Below the pieces are notes generated by a model, which saw only the letters and a list, made by a program, of their open reading frames with translations, had not been told where the DNA came from and ran no database searches. A stretch of 64,000 nt of DNA. It comes from Bryobacterales bacterium (GTDB taxonomy: Bacteria; Acidobacteriota; Terriglobia; Bryobacterales; Bryobacteraceae). The position numbers and the translations under genes were made by a program. This document shows, piece after piece, positions 33,779-43,078 of this stretch. The stretch covers positions 1-64,000 of the forward strand of contig JADZGD010000085.1 in NCBI GenBank assembly GCA_020854055.1, read 5' to 3'. Numbering within the stretch: the first letter of the stretch is position 1; each line of letters starts with the position of its first letter.

Positions 33779-35148
33779 ACAGGCATTGGATTCTTACGTT
33801 GGCGCCGCTCGCGATCACCACGCTCGCGGCGGGAATACTGACGGCGCAGGGGATGGAGGAACTTCGTCTCACGGCCGGCAAGAGCGTTGTGGTTGACTAT
33901 CCGGCCGACATCTCCCGGATTTCAACAAGCAATCCCGACACCGTAGATGCAGTGGCGGTGACCACGCGGGAGATCCTGCTTCATGCCAAGGGCATCGGAG
34001 CGGCGACCGTCATTGTCTGGGCCAAGTCGGGTCAGAGGACGTTCTATAACGTCAATGTCGATCACAACCTGGAACCGCTACGGCGTCTGCTCAAGGAGAC
34101 GTTTCCCAAAGAGACCGTTCAGGTGCAGGGAGCGCGGGAGTCGTTGTCGCTGAACGGGCGCGTCAGCAGCAAGGAAGTCGCCGATCGGGCGGCGGCCCTG
34201 GCGGCACCCTTCATGAAAACCGTGATCAATAACCTCGAAGTGGCCGCGCCCAAGGTCCAGAAGCAGGTCATGTTGAAGGTGAAATTTGCCGAAATGAATC
34301 GGACCCTGGCTGCGCAGTACGGGGTGAACCTCGTTTCGCTGGGAGCCGGCAATACGCCCGGCCGTATCACCACGGGGCAGTTTCCCGCGCCGGCAGCGAG
34401 CACGCTCCAGGGAAGCATTCCGGGAAAGATTCAGGGAACGCAGTCCACCTTCACGATTACCGACGCGTTGAACATCTTCGCCTTCCTGCCGGGGCAGAAT
34501 TTGGCCGCCCTGGTCCGCGATCTGCAGACCAAGGGTGTTGTGCAGATTCTGGCTGAACCTAACCTGGTCACCAGCAATGGGCAGGAAGCGAATTACCTGG
34601 TGGGCGGCGAATTTCCCGTCCCGATTCTTCAGGGAGGCGCCAACGCCGGAGCGGTCACTATTCAGTTCAAAGAATTCGGCAACCGGCTACGGTTTCTGCC
34701 GGTGATTACGGACAATCACACGATCAAACTGTATGTAAAGTCAGAGGTTTCGACCGTGGATATCAGCAACGGAGTCTCGTTCTCCGGCTTCACCATACCG
34801 GCGCTTACCACCCGCCGCGCCGAGACCAATGTTGAGTTGGCCGCCGGCCAAAGTTGCGTCATCGCGGGACTGCTCGATGAACGCGAGCAAGATGCGCTGT
34901 CACGGCTGCCCGGTCTCGCCAATATTCCGGTTCTCGGCTACCTGTTCCGGTCCAAGGACACCCAGCGCCGGGCCAACGAACTGGTGGTCATGGTTACCCC
35001 GGAGATTGTCAATCCGCTCAATCCCGAAGATCCCAAACCGGAACCGAACTGGCCGCGGCCGTTCCTCCGGCCGACGGTGACCAATTTGACTCCGCAGGCG
35101 TCGGCGGTGGCCACCGGTAAGTCGCCCGCCCCGTCAAGGAGGAAGTAG
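33775..35148 (+). CDS. cpaC: Tad secretin CpaC (RcpA)
   Basis: 457-residue outer-membrane secretin. Signal peptide (LAPLAITTLAAGILTAQG), the pilus-assembly N-terminal domain (RLTAGKSVVVDYPADISRIS), a BON-like region, then the secretin core with VQILAEPNLVTSNGQEANYL, GGEFPVP, VSFSGFTIPALTTRRAE and GLLDEREQDALSRLPGLANI, which are family hallmarks. It forms the ring through which the pilus exits. The C-terminal 60 residues are Pro-rich. It lies between cpaB and tadZ. Confidence 0.95.
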   Translation: MNRHWILTLAPLAITTLAAGILTAQGMEELRLTAGKSVVVDYPADISRISTSNPDTVDAVAVTTREILLHAKGIGAATVIVWAKSGQRTFYNVNVDHNLEPLRRLLKETFPKETVQVQGARESLSLNGRVSSKEVADRAAALAAPFMKTVINNLEVAAPKVQKQVMLKVKFAEMNRTLAAQYGVNLVSLGAGNTPGRITTGQFPAPAASTLQGSIPGKIQGTQSTFTITDALNIFAFLPGQNLAALVRDLQTKGVVQILAEPNLVTSNGQEANYLVGGEFPVPILQGGANAGAVTIQFKEFGNRLRFLPVITDNHTIKLYVKSEVSTVDISNGVSFSGFTIPALTTRRAETNVELAAGQSCVIAGLLDEREQDALSRLPGLANIPVLGYLFRSKDTQRRANELVVMVTPEIVNPLNPEDPKPEPNWPRPFLRPTVTNLTPQASAVATGKSPAPSRRK

Positions 35149-35179
35149 CCGCAGCCGCAGCGGCGACGGAGGAAGCTGG

Positions 35180-36388
35180 ATGGATGTACGAAGCAACAGC
35201 CACGGCCCGGCATTCAACGCTTTGCTGATCGCGCCCCGGCGCGAGTTGGCGAGCCAGTTTTGCGACACCATTGCCGCGACCCACGCGTTCCAGATCGTTG
35301 GAGATCTCAAGAACTATCCAACCGTACAGACACTGGATATCCGTCTGCGCCAGATGCAGCCCGAGGTGGTGCTGCTCGATCTGGCAAGCGATCTGGATGT
35401 GGCTTGTGAAATCATTCGCTTCGTCAGTTCGTTTCGGCCGCCGGTGCAGGTGATCGGGCTTCACGCCCAGAATGATTCCGAAGCGATTCTGCGCGCCCTG
35501 CGCTCGGGGGCTTCTGAATTCCTGTACGCTCCTTTCGAACCCGAAATCCAGCGCGAGGCGATTGCACGCATCGAGCGGCTGCGCCGGCCGGAAACCTCGT
35601 CCAGTCCGGAACTGGGACGGGTGATCGCTTTCTCCAGCGCCAAGCCGGGCTCCGGTGCATCCACCATGGCCGCCCAGACCGCTTTCGCGCTGAAGAAGTT
35701 ATGCAACCGCCGTGTGCTGTTAACCGACTTTGACCTGCTCGGCGGCACCATCGGTTTCTACCTTAAGCTAAACCACGGCTACTCGCTTGCCGATGCGTTG
35801 AAACACGCCGAACGAATGGATCCGGCACTGTGGTCAACGCTCACGGTGAACCATCACGGCGTCGACATCCTGCCTGCTCCCGACGTGCCTGCCACGGTGG
35901 CCATCGATGCCGGACGGCTCCACGGTGTGCTCGAATACGCCCGTCTTTTGTACGACTGGGTGGTAATTGACTTGCCGGCTGTCTTTCACCGTACCAGCCT
36001 GATGGCGCTTTCCGAATCGGACCAGGCATTTCTCATATCCACCTCGGAGTTGCCGAGCCTGCACCTGGCCCGCAAAGCGGTCAACCTGCTATCCCAGTTG
36101 GGATTTGCCAGTGAACGGTTTCATGTAGTGGTCAACCGCGTCAACAAGCGCGACGGTTTGGGCGGCTCCGACATCGAGAAGATCTTTAACTGCAAGGTAC
36201 ACACCAGTATTCCTAACGACTACTTCTCGCTGCACCGCGTGGTGACGCTCGGGCAGCCTCTCGCTTCCGACTGTGAGTTGGGCAAGGCGATTGAGAACTT
36301 CGCGGGAAAAATCGCCGGAGTGACCGGTGGAGAAAGGCGGCGTCCCGGCGGACTTCTCGATGCCGCGCCCGCGCTGTCACAAACCTGA
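35180..36388 (+). CDS. tadZ: TadZ/CpaE-like localisation ATPase
   Basis: 402-residue protein with an N-terminal receiver-like domain without phosphorylation (VVLLDLASDLD region) and a MinD/ParA-type ATPase domain. The deviant Walker A reads SSAKPGSGASTMAAQ near residue 152, and LLTDFDLLGGTIGFYL and WVVIDLPAVFH follow. TadZ places the Tad machine at the pole. GGAGG 7 bases before ATG 35180 fixes the start. Residue LLIAP near the N-terminus replaces the usual DD pair, as in other TadZ proteins. Confidence 0.92.
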   Translation: MDVRSNSHGPAFNALLIAPRRELASQFCDTIAATHAFQIVGDLKNYPTVQTLDIRLRQMQPEVVLLDLASDLDVACEIIRFVSSFRPPVQVIGLHAQNDSEAILRALRSGASEFLYAPFEPEIQREAIARIERLRRPETSSSPELGRVIAFSSAKPGSGASTMAAQTAFALKKLCNRRVLLTDFDLLGGTIGFYLKLNHGYSLADALKHAERMDPALWSTLTVNHHGVDILPAPDVPATVAIDAGRLHGVLEYARLLYDWVVIDLPAVFHRTSLMALSESDQAFLISTSELPSLHLARKAVNLLSQLGFASERFHVVVNRVNKRDGLGGSDIEKIFNCKVHTSIPNDYFSLHRVVTLGQPLASDCELGKAIENFAGKIAGVTGGERRRPGGLLDAAPALSQT

Positions 36389-36406
36389 TAAGAGAAACGG
36401 ATCACA

Positions 36407-37768
36407 ATGCTTCAGACGCTTGAATCGAAGACACCGCAGCAGATGACCTGGGAGCAACGGCTGCTCCGCAACGCTTCCCGGCCCAAGTCGGCTCTCAAGC
36501 CGGAGTGCCAGGAACTGAAGTTCACGCTGCACCGCAAGCTGCTCGATAAGATCAATCTCGAGGCGCTGGCGATGATTGACAACCAGCGCGTTCGTGGCGA
36601 GGTTCGGCAGGCGCTGGTATCGCTGATCGACGGTGAGCCGACGTTGCTCAGCTCACTCGAGAAACAGCAGATCTGCGATGAGGTGTTGGACGAGGTGTTC
36701 GGCCTGGGTCCGCTCGAGCCACTGCTTCAGGATCCGACCATCAGCGACATTCTGGTCAACACTCACAAGCAGGTCTACGTGGAACGTAAAGGCGTTCTCG
36801 AGTTGACCGGTGTCACGTTCCGGGACGATCCGCACCTGCTGCGCATCATCGACAAGATCGTTTCCCAGGTTGGACGCCGGATCGACGAATCGACGCCGAT
36901 GGTTGATGCCCGTCTCACCGACGGGTCCCGTGTGAATGCCATCATCCCGCCACTGGCGGTTGACGGCCCGCTACTGTCCATACGCCGGTTTTCCACCGAT
37001 AAGCTGATGCCCAACGACCTGGTGGAAAAGAAAGCGCTGACCGCCGGCATGATGGAGTTGCTCGAGGCGGCCGTCAAGGCCCGGCTGAACATCATCATTC
37101 TCGGCGGTACCGGAGCTGGAAAGACGACGCTGCTCAACGCCCTGTCATTGTTTATCAGCAATAAGGAGCGCATTGTCACGATCGAAGACGCGGCTGAACT
37201 GCAACTGAAGCAGCCGCACGTGGCCAGGCTCGAAACACGCCCGCCCAATCTTGAAGGCCAGGGCGCCGTGCGGCAGCGGGAACTGCTGGTTAACAGCCTG
37301 CGTATGCGTCCCGACCGGATTGTCGTCGGCGAGGTTCGCGGCGCAGAGGCGCTCGACATGTTACAGGCGATGAATACCGGTCACGATGGATCACTCACCA
37401 CGATCCACGCCAACACTCCACGCGACGGAGTCTCCCGTCTCGAGGTGATGGTATCGCTGGCCAATGCCAACATGCAGTTGATTTCCATCCGTCAACAGAT
37501 CTCCGCCGCCGTGCACCTGCTGGTGCAAGCCGCCCGCCTGAGCGATGGCTCGCGCCGTGTGACCAGCATCACCGAAGTGACCGGAATGGAAGGTGAGGTC
37601 GTCACGCTACAGGACATTTTTGTATTTGAAAAGCGCGGGCTCACTCCCGAGGGCAAAGTCGCCGGCCGGTTCGCTGCCACCGGTATCCGTCCGAAGTTCT
37701 ACGAAAAGCTGCTGGCAGCCGGAATCCGTCTGCGGCCTGATCTTTTCGATGAAGTTGTAGAGGTTTGA
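36407..37768 (+). CDS. tadA: Tad secretion ATPase TadA (CpaF)
   Basis: 453-residue type II/IV secretion ATPase that powers pilus assembly. N-terminal all-alpha domain (~1-100), then [14 protein letters not shown], the Walker A loop [16 protein letters not shown] near residue 233, Asp box EDAAELQL, Walker [15 protein letters not shown] and the His box [14 protein letters not shown]. All catalytic boxes are intact. Starts 18 bases after tadZ and ends 3 bases before tadB. Confidence 0.97.
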   Translation: MLQTLESKTPQQMTWEQRLLRNASRPKSALKPECQELKFTLHRKLLDKINLEALAMIDNQRVRGEVRQALVSLIDGEPTLLSSLEKQQICDEVLDEVFGLGPLEPLLQDPTISDILVNTHKQVYVERKGVLELTGVTFRDDPHLLRIIDKIVSQVGRRIDESTPMVDARLTDGSRVNAIIPPLAVDGPLLSIRRFSTDKLMPNDLVEKKALTAGMMELLEAAVKARLNIIILGGTGAGKTTLLNALSLFISNKERIVTIEDAAELQLKQPHVARLETRPPNLEGQGAVRQRELLVNSLRMRPDRIVVGEVRGAEALDMLQAMNTGHDGSLTTIHANTPRDGVSRLEVMVSLANANMQLISIRQQISAAVHLLVQAARLSDGSRRVTSITEVTGMEGEVVTLQDIFVFEKRGLTPEGKVAGRFAATGIRPKFYEKLLAAGIRLRPDLFDEVVEV

Positions 37769-37771
37769 GCG

Positions 37772-38755
37772 ATGGGAAGCTTCGTATACATTCTGCTGGG
37801 CATCTGGGTGATCTTCATCGCCGTCTGGTTCGGTGTTTCCCGTGCCTTCCAGAAAACCGATGTCGACAAGGTAAAAAACCGCCTCCTCGGCACGCCCCAA
37901 AAAAGCCGCGCAGGCAAGGGTGGGAAGAAGGGCCCGGTTCAACTGATCAACCAGGAGGAGAAGCCGGGCGGGAAGGTACTCTCCCGGTTTCTACGCAAGT
38001 ATAGACTCCACGAACGGCTGAAGGAACTGATCGAGCAGGCCGGCCTCAAATGGAGCGCCACGCGTACCATCCACGGCTGTTTGGCGCTGGCCCTGGTTAC
38101 GTATGGCCTGCTCTCTCTTCTGCTTCCGGCGCAGTTCCGGCGGTTCGCTCTGCCCCCGGCGCTCGGGGTGGGAACGCTACCAATTCTGTACCTCATCCGG
38201 GCTCGCAAACGCCGTCTGTATAAGTTCGAAGAGCAGTTTCCCGAAAGCTTGGAGTTTGTGGCCCGCTCGATGCGCGCCGGCCACGCCTTTTCGGTGTCGC
38301 TTGAAATGCTTCACCGCGAATTTCAGGAGCCTCTGGCAGGCGAGTTCAAGCGCACATTTGAAGAGGTGAACCTCGGTTTGCCGATTGAGCTTGCGCTACA
38401 AAAACTATCCACGCGAGTGCCCTCGCTCGACGTTCACTTCTTTGTTTCCGCCGTTCTGCTCCAAAAGCGTACCGGCGGCAATCTGGCGGAGATTCTGGAC
38501 AAGCTGGCGACGCTGATTCGCGAACGCTTTAAGCTCCGGGGCAGGATTCGCGCCGTCAGCGCTCACGGGCGGATGACTGGAATGGCACTGTCGTCAATTC
38601 CGGCGGCAGTAGCGCTGATCATGTTTTACGTCAATCCGGAATACGTGAAGTTCTTTATCACTGACGATACCGGCAACATCCTGATCGCGGCGGCGATCTT
38701 TCTTCAGATGGTCGGCTACCTGATCATCAAGAAAATCGTCTCCATCGAGGTCTGA
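37772..38755 (+). CDS. tadB: Tad inner-membrane platform protein TadB
   Basis: 327-residue type II secretion F-domain protein. N-terminal anchor (FVYILLGIWVIFIAVWFGV), two further helices, the cytoplasmic GspF domain (EEQFPESLEFVARSMRAGHAFSV in two blocks, TRVPSLDVHFFVSAVLLQKRTGG) and two C-terminal helices. With TadC it forms the membrane platform on which TadA acts. Tight spacing to tadA and tadC (1 base to the latter) implies one transcript. Confidence 0.94.
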   Translation: MGSFVYILLGIWVIFIAVWFGVSRAFQKTDVDKVKNRLLGTPQKSRAGKGGKKGPVQLINQEEKPGGKVLSRFLRKYRLHERLKELIEQAGLKWSATRTIHGCLALALVTYGLLSLLLPAQFRRFALPPALGVGTLPILYLIRARKRRLYKFEEQFPESLEFVARSMRAGHAFSVSLEMLHREFQEPLAGEFKRTFEEVNLGLPIELALQKLSTRVPSLDVHFFVSAVLLQKRTGGNLAEILDKLATLIRERFKLRGRIRAVSAHGRMTGMALSSIPAAVALIMFYVNPEYVKFFITDDTGNILIAAAIFLQMVGYLIIKKIVSIEV

Positions 38756-38756
38756 T

Positions 38757-39677
38757 ATGGCTCTGTTTTCAACCGCGCTGATTTTCGTCCTCGTCGCTGC
38801 GGTGGCCGCGGCCGCCGGGCTCAAGCTGTGGCTGAAGCCCAAAGAGGCTATCGAGCGGGTGACCGGCGTCTCGGTGGATGCAAACGAACAGATACCCGCT
38901 CACCCGAGCCTCGTTTTTCACGACCTGCTGAAGAAGCTCGGCAATGTGTTGCCGACCAGCCCAAAAGAAGCTTCGGTTGTGCAGCGGCGGCTGATCCGCG
39001 CCGGCATCCGGGGGCCGAATGCGGTCAAGATTCTCTACGGCGCCCGGGTTGGTCTGGGCGTACTGCTGCCACTGATTGCGCTGATTTTCATCGCCAATTC
39101 CGACGCCGACTCGAGCAATAAGGTGATGATAGTGACCGCAGCCGCCGCGGCGGGCTTCTTCGGGCCCAACGAGTATGTCAATCTGCGTGCCAAGAAGCGC
39201 CAGAAACAGATCCAGCGTGGACTCCCCAACGCGCTCGACCTGCTGGTGGTCTGCGTCGAGTCTGGTCTGGGGCTTGACCAGGCGATCCTGCAGGTGGCCA
39301 AGGAACTCGAACACGCGCACCCGGAAATCAGCGAAGAATTCACTTTTGTCAACCTCGAGTTGAAAGCAGGCGCCCGAAGGTCTGAAGCTTTACGAAATTT
39401 AGCCGATCGTACTGCTGTCGATGATTTGAAGAAATTAGTTGCGGTGCTCATCCAGGCGGACCGGTTTGGGACTGGGATCGCGCAGAGTCTCCGGGCTCAT
39501 TCCGATTACATGCGCGTTCAGGCTCGCCAGATCGCCGAGGAGAAAGCCGCAAAGCTAGGCGTGAAGTTGGTGTTTCCGATCTTTTTCTGTATCCTGCCGT
39601 CGCTGTTCGTTGTAACGGTGGGTCCGATTATTTGCCGGATCATACGGGACCTGCTCCCGATGATGAATAACATGTAG
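38757..39677 (+). CDS. tadC: Tad inner-membrane platform protein TadC
   Basis: 306-residue GspF-domain protein paralogous to TadB. The signature GLPNALDLLVVCVESGLGLD and LRNLADRTAVDDLKKLVAVL are typical TadC blocks, and the C-terminal helix reads KLVFPIFFCILPSLFVVTVG. Partner of TadB. It is followed after 25 bases by a 30-residue membrane peptide with its own strong ribosome site. Confidence 0.94.
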   Translation: MALFSTALIFVLVAAVAAAAGLKLWLKPKEAIERVTGVSVDANEQIPAHPSLVFHDLLKKLGNVLPTSPKEASVVQRRLIRAGIRGPNAVKILYGARVGLGVLLPLIALIFIANSDADSSNKVMIVTAAAAAGFFGPNEYVNLRAKKRQKQIQRGLPNALDLLVVCVESGLGLDQAILQVAKELEHAHPEISEEFTFVNLELKAGARRSEALRNLADRTAVDDLKKLVAVLIQADRFGTGIAQSLRAHSDYMRVQARQIAEEKAAKLGVKLVFPIFFCILPSLFVVTVGPIICRIIRDLLPMMNNM

Positions 39678-39702
39678 TTTCGCTCACGAAAGGAGAAGCA
39701 AA

Positions 39703-39795
39703 ATGGATACCTCCATTATTCGTATCGCCTGCGCTGTGCTGGCAGTCCTGCTGCTGGGATTGATTGTGCTGCGCCGCCGCAAAAGCGCTGAGTAA
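39703..39795 (+). CDS. 30-residue single-pass membrane peptide at the end of the Tad operon
   Basis: MDTSIIRIACAVLAVLLLGL, then IVLRRRKSAE. AGGAG at 39691-39695 lies 7 bases before ATG 39703, a better ribosome site than most genes here. It is one hydrophobic helix followed by a positive RRRK tail, so N-out/C-in topology is expected. It sits between tadC and the operon-ending hairpin, so it should be expressed with the Tad machine. It is too short for a pilin with the normal EY motif; a small regulatory or stabilising subunit is possible. Confidence 0.65.
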   Translation: MDTSIIRIACAVLAVLLLGLIVLRRRKSAE

Positions 39796-39811
39796 TGGTC
39801 CTTCAGCTCCT

Positions 39812-39846
39812 CCTCCGGAACACGTGATGATGGCTTGTTCCGGAGG
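39812..39846 (+). terminator. strong hairpin closing the Tad operon
   Basis: Perfect 11-bp inverted repeat CCTCCGGAACA / TGTTCCGGAGG with a 13-base loop, 17 bases after the stop of the 30-residue peptide gene. There is no T-run after it, so it may act as a transcript-end stabiliser or a bidirectional or rho-assisted terminator. The rest of the 230-base gap up to 40026 holds no gene I can support. Confidence 0.6.
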
Positions 39847-40026
39847 TTCCCGGAGCCTTTGGGGATGTCTCGGCTGACCGAACGATCCGTGGCCGGCGGT
39901 TGTTGACGTGCTGGCACGGAAACTGTACTTTCAGCCGGAGCGGCTGGCCTTCGCGTTCTCGCGTAAGTTCCGCCGCCACGGCCCGCAGTGGGAATAAGAA
40001 TGAGCTTGGTTGGGATGGGATCTTGT

Positions 40027-43000
40027 ATGAGAGTCAAATTATTGCAATTGGCCGTCGTGCTGGCGCTGGTCTCCAGATTTGCGGTCTCCGCCGCCACATT
40101 CGGCACCGTCGTCCCTATTGGAGGTAATGCCGCCGACATCGCGCTCGATGAACCACGGGGCGTGCTCTATGTCGCCAATTTCACCGCGAACCGGATTGAG
40201 GTTGTCTCGCTTTCCGGAAAACGGGTGCAAACCTCCATCAACGTCCCGCCACAGCCCGGCTCGCTGGCGCTGTCGCCCGACGGCAGGTTCCTGGTAGTGG
40301 CGCACTTTGCCAACTATGCCGCTCCCGCCACGCCAGCAAACGCACTTACGGTTATCGACCTGAACAATTACAATGCGAAACAGACCTTCGCATTGTCGAA
40401 CCCTCCACTGGGGGTGGCCTTCGGCTATGACGGCTACGCGTTAGTGGTCACCAGCTCCGAGTTTTTGCAGTTCGATCCGCTGATCGGCACCCTGAGGTTG
40501 CTCCAGACAATCTCGGATGTAACCGCCAATTCGCTGCCGATGGCACCGGCCAACTTTCCGCCCCAGATCATTACTGCCTCGCTCAATGTCTCGGGAGACG
40601 GCACCCAGATCTATGGGCTCACTGACACGCTCAACTTTCGCTACGACGTCACCAAGCAGAGTCTCCGCGTGCTGAGCTACGTCTCGCAACCGCCGCAAGG
40701 GCCTCGCGTGGTGAGTGTGAATCAAGATGGAACGCGGTACGTCTCCGGCTGGGCGCTCGCCGATTCCAGGGGCTCGATGCTTGCCCAATTCCTCAATCCG
40801 GTAGGGTTGCTCAATATCGGCGGGCACGCCATCGATTCCGGCCGCGGGCTTGTCTATGCGCAGTTACCCGAGCCGGTCGCCTCGTCCTCCGGAAGCAGCA
40901 CGGGCACGGGTTCAGGTTCGGCGGGCAAATCGGGTAACGGCCGCTACGGGCCGCCCGTATTGCGCATTATGGACCTTGATAATCTGAATGTCCGGGAGCG
41001 TATCAAACTTCCCGAAAATCTGGCCGGCAAGAGCCTGATGAGTTCCGATAGTTCAACGATGTATTCGGTGTCGGACAGCGGTGTTTTGGTACTTCCGGTG
41101 GGCTCGCTCGATCAAATGCACCGGGTCTCGGCCGGTGCCGAAGATCTCGTATTCCGCGGGAACGCCTGCGATCGCTCGGTAAACACCCAGCAGTTGCTGA
41201 TCTACGATCCCGGTGACGGACAGACCGACTTCCGGTTGAGTTCTTCGATCAGTGGCATCACGTTTTCGCCCTCTTCCGGCACGACTCCCGCCGTGATCAA
41301 CGTCATGGTTGACCCTGCGGCGTTCCAGAACCAGAAAGGCACGGTTGCGGCGGACATCACCATCACCTCTGCCAGCGCCATTAATCAGCCGAAGAGCGTC
41401 CGGGCGTTGATCAACATGCGTGATCCGGACCAGCGTGGCACGGTTGTCGATGTTCCCGGAAAACTGGTCGATGTGCTGGCCGATCCGGCTCGCAATCGTT
41501 TTTATGTTCTACGGCAGGACACCAACCAGGTGTTGGTATTCAGCGGCGATAATTACACCCAGATCGCCACCCTGCGGACCGGCAATACACCTACCCAGAT
41601 GGCCATCACCTTCGATCGCCATTACCTGCTGGTGGGCGCGGACAATTCCCAGATAATTCAGGTTTTTGATCTCGACACATTACAGCCCTCAGATTACATT
41701 CGTATGCCGTTTGGCCACTACCCGCGGTCCATCGGGATTTCCGGATCCGCCATTCTGGTGGCAAACCGGGTAGCCGGTCCCAAACATACTATCGACAGGG
41801 TCAACATGTCGACGCGTACCGCAACCGAACTGCCGAGTCTCGGCGTCTGGACGAACGACATCAACGTCAACACCGTATTGCAGGGATCTCCTAACGGCGC
41901 CTCGATTCTGGCCGCCGGAGCCGATGGCAGTCTCTTTCTCTACAGCGCCAATGCCGGTACATTCACCGTTTCGCGCAAAGACTATACCGGGTTGCAGGGC
42001 GCTTACGCAGCTTCCAGCTACAACCAGTATGTCGTTGACAACCACCTGCTGAACTCATCGTTGGTGGAGGTAAATCAGTTTCAGACCACCACTGGAGACT
42101 CCTCCGGGTTTGCCTTCGTCGATTTCGGCGGTTATCGAACCACGACTCCCGGCGCATCGAATCCCGGTGTTATCGAACAGGTGGACCTGTCTACCGGCGA
42201 CACCGTCCGGCCGACACGAATTGCCGAATCGGCGCTCATCGGAGACACGACCTTCGCCTTCACCCGGACGCTTGCTCCGCTGGCCAACCGGACGGCGATT
42301 ATCAGTCTCACCACCTCCGGATTCACCGTTTTGCCGTGGAATTACGACGCCTCGGTGGCGCCCCCGCGCATTGATAGCGTAGTCAACGCGGCCGACGGTA
42401 GCACCGCGCTGGCTCCCGGTGGCCTCATCTCAATCACCGGTTCCAATCTGAGCCCGGTGAACGCGGTAACGCAACAGATGCCGCTGCCCGCCGCTCTGGC
42501 TGAAAGCTGTCTGATGGTGAACGGCTTGCCCGCGCCCATGATCTTCGCCTCCAACACGCTGATCAACGCGCAACTGCCTTTCCAGGTGGAAGGTGAAGTG
42601 ACGATGGTGTTATCGACACCGGGCGGCATCAGCGACAATTTCAACCTGGTCCTGATGCCGAGCGCACCGGCCATCTTCCATAACGGCGCCGCTGGTGATG
42701 TAAGCGGCCTGGCGACGGTTGTTCGGGCCAAGAACGGGCAGTATGTCACTATGTCCAACCCAATCCACCGGAATGACAATATCACCATCTACCTGACGGG
42801 GCTTGGGCAGACCTCGCCGTCGGTGGCCGCGGGTGTTCCCGCGCCTGCCGACCCAAAGGCCAGCGTCCTGGTTCCGCCCGACGTCACTCTGGGTGGCGCT
42901 GGAGTGCCGGTGAGTTTCGCCGGCCTGGCTCCCGGCCAGGTTGGCGTCTACCAAATCGATGCCAAGGTTTCCGGATGGGCGCCAACCGGCCTGGCGATAC

Positions 43001-43059
43001 CCTTAACCATTACACAGGCGTCCGGGTCCACCACGATCAACGTGCGGGTTGTGGAGTAG
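40027..43059 (+). CDS. large secreted propeller protein with TIGR03437 (Solibacter) C-terminal domain
   Basis: 1010-residue exported protein. Signal peptide MRVKLLQLAVVLALVSRFAV, then YVTN-like beta-propeller repeats (ALDEPRGVLYVANFTANRIE, SLALSPDGRFLVVAHFAN), a Ser/Gly linker near residues 290-310 (SSGSSTGTGSGSAGKSGNG), a central domain (~390-470) and a second propeller set (LVDVLADPARNRFYVLRQ, ITFDRHYLLVGADN). The C-terminal ~225 residues form the TIGR03437 module with PPRIDSVVNAADGS, APGGLISITGSNLSP and ITIYLTGLGQTSP. I chose ATG 40027 because homology begins at the signal peptide; an in-frame extension to 39988 is hydrophilic. Function is unknown; surface adhesion or polymer binding is likely for such architecture. 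Confidence 0.88.
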   Translation: MRVKLLQLAVVLALVSRFAVSAATFGTVVPIGGNAADIALDEPRGVLYVANFTANRIEVVSLSGKRVQTSINVPPQPGSLALSPDGRFLVVAHFANYAAPATPANALTVIDLNNYNAKQTFALSNPPLGVAFGYDGYALVVTSSEFLQFDPLIGTLRLLQTISDVTANSLPMAPANFPPQIITASLNVSGDGTQIYGLTDTLNFRYDVTKQSLRVLSYVSQPPQGPRVVSVNQDGTRYVSGWALADSRGSMLAQFLNPVGLLNIGGHAIDSGRGLVYAQLPEPVASSSGSSTGTGSGSAGKSGNGRYGPPVLRIMDLDNLNVRERIKLPENLAGKSLMSSDSSTMYSVSDSGVLVLPVGSLDQMHRVSAGAEDLVFRGNACDRSVNTQQLLIYDPGDGQTDFRLSSSISGITFSPSSGTTPAVINVMVDPAAFQNQKGTVAADITITSASAINQPKSVRALINMRDPDQRGTVVDVPGKLVDVLADPARNRFYVLRQDTNQVLVFSGDNYTQIATLRTGNTPTQMAITFDRHYLLVGADNSQIIQVFDLDTLQPSDYIRMPFGHYPRSIGISGSAILVANRVAGPKHTIDRVNMSTRTATELPSLGVWTNDINVNTVLQGSPNGASILAAGADGSLFLYSANAGTFTVSRKDYTGLQGAYAASSYNQYVVDNHLLNSSLVEVNQFQTTTGDSSGFAFVDFGGYRTTTPGASNPGVIEQVDLSTGDTVRPTRIAESALIGDTTFAFTRTLAPLANRTAIISLTTSGFTVLPWNYDASVAPPRIDSVVNAADGSTALAPGGLISITGSNLSPVNAVTQQMPLPAALAESCLMVNGLPAPMIFASNTLINAQLPFQVEGEVTMVLSTPGGISDNFNLVLMPSAPAIFHNGAAGDVSGLATVVRAKNGQYVTMSNPIHRNDNITIYLTGLGQTSPSVAAGVPAPADPKASVLVPPDVTLGGAGVPVSFAGLAPGQVGVYQIDAKVSGWAPTGLAIPLTITQASGSTTINVRVVE

Positions 43060-43078
43060 CAGCAACAGCAGGAGAAAC

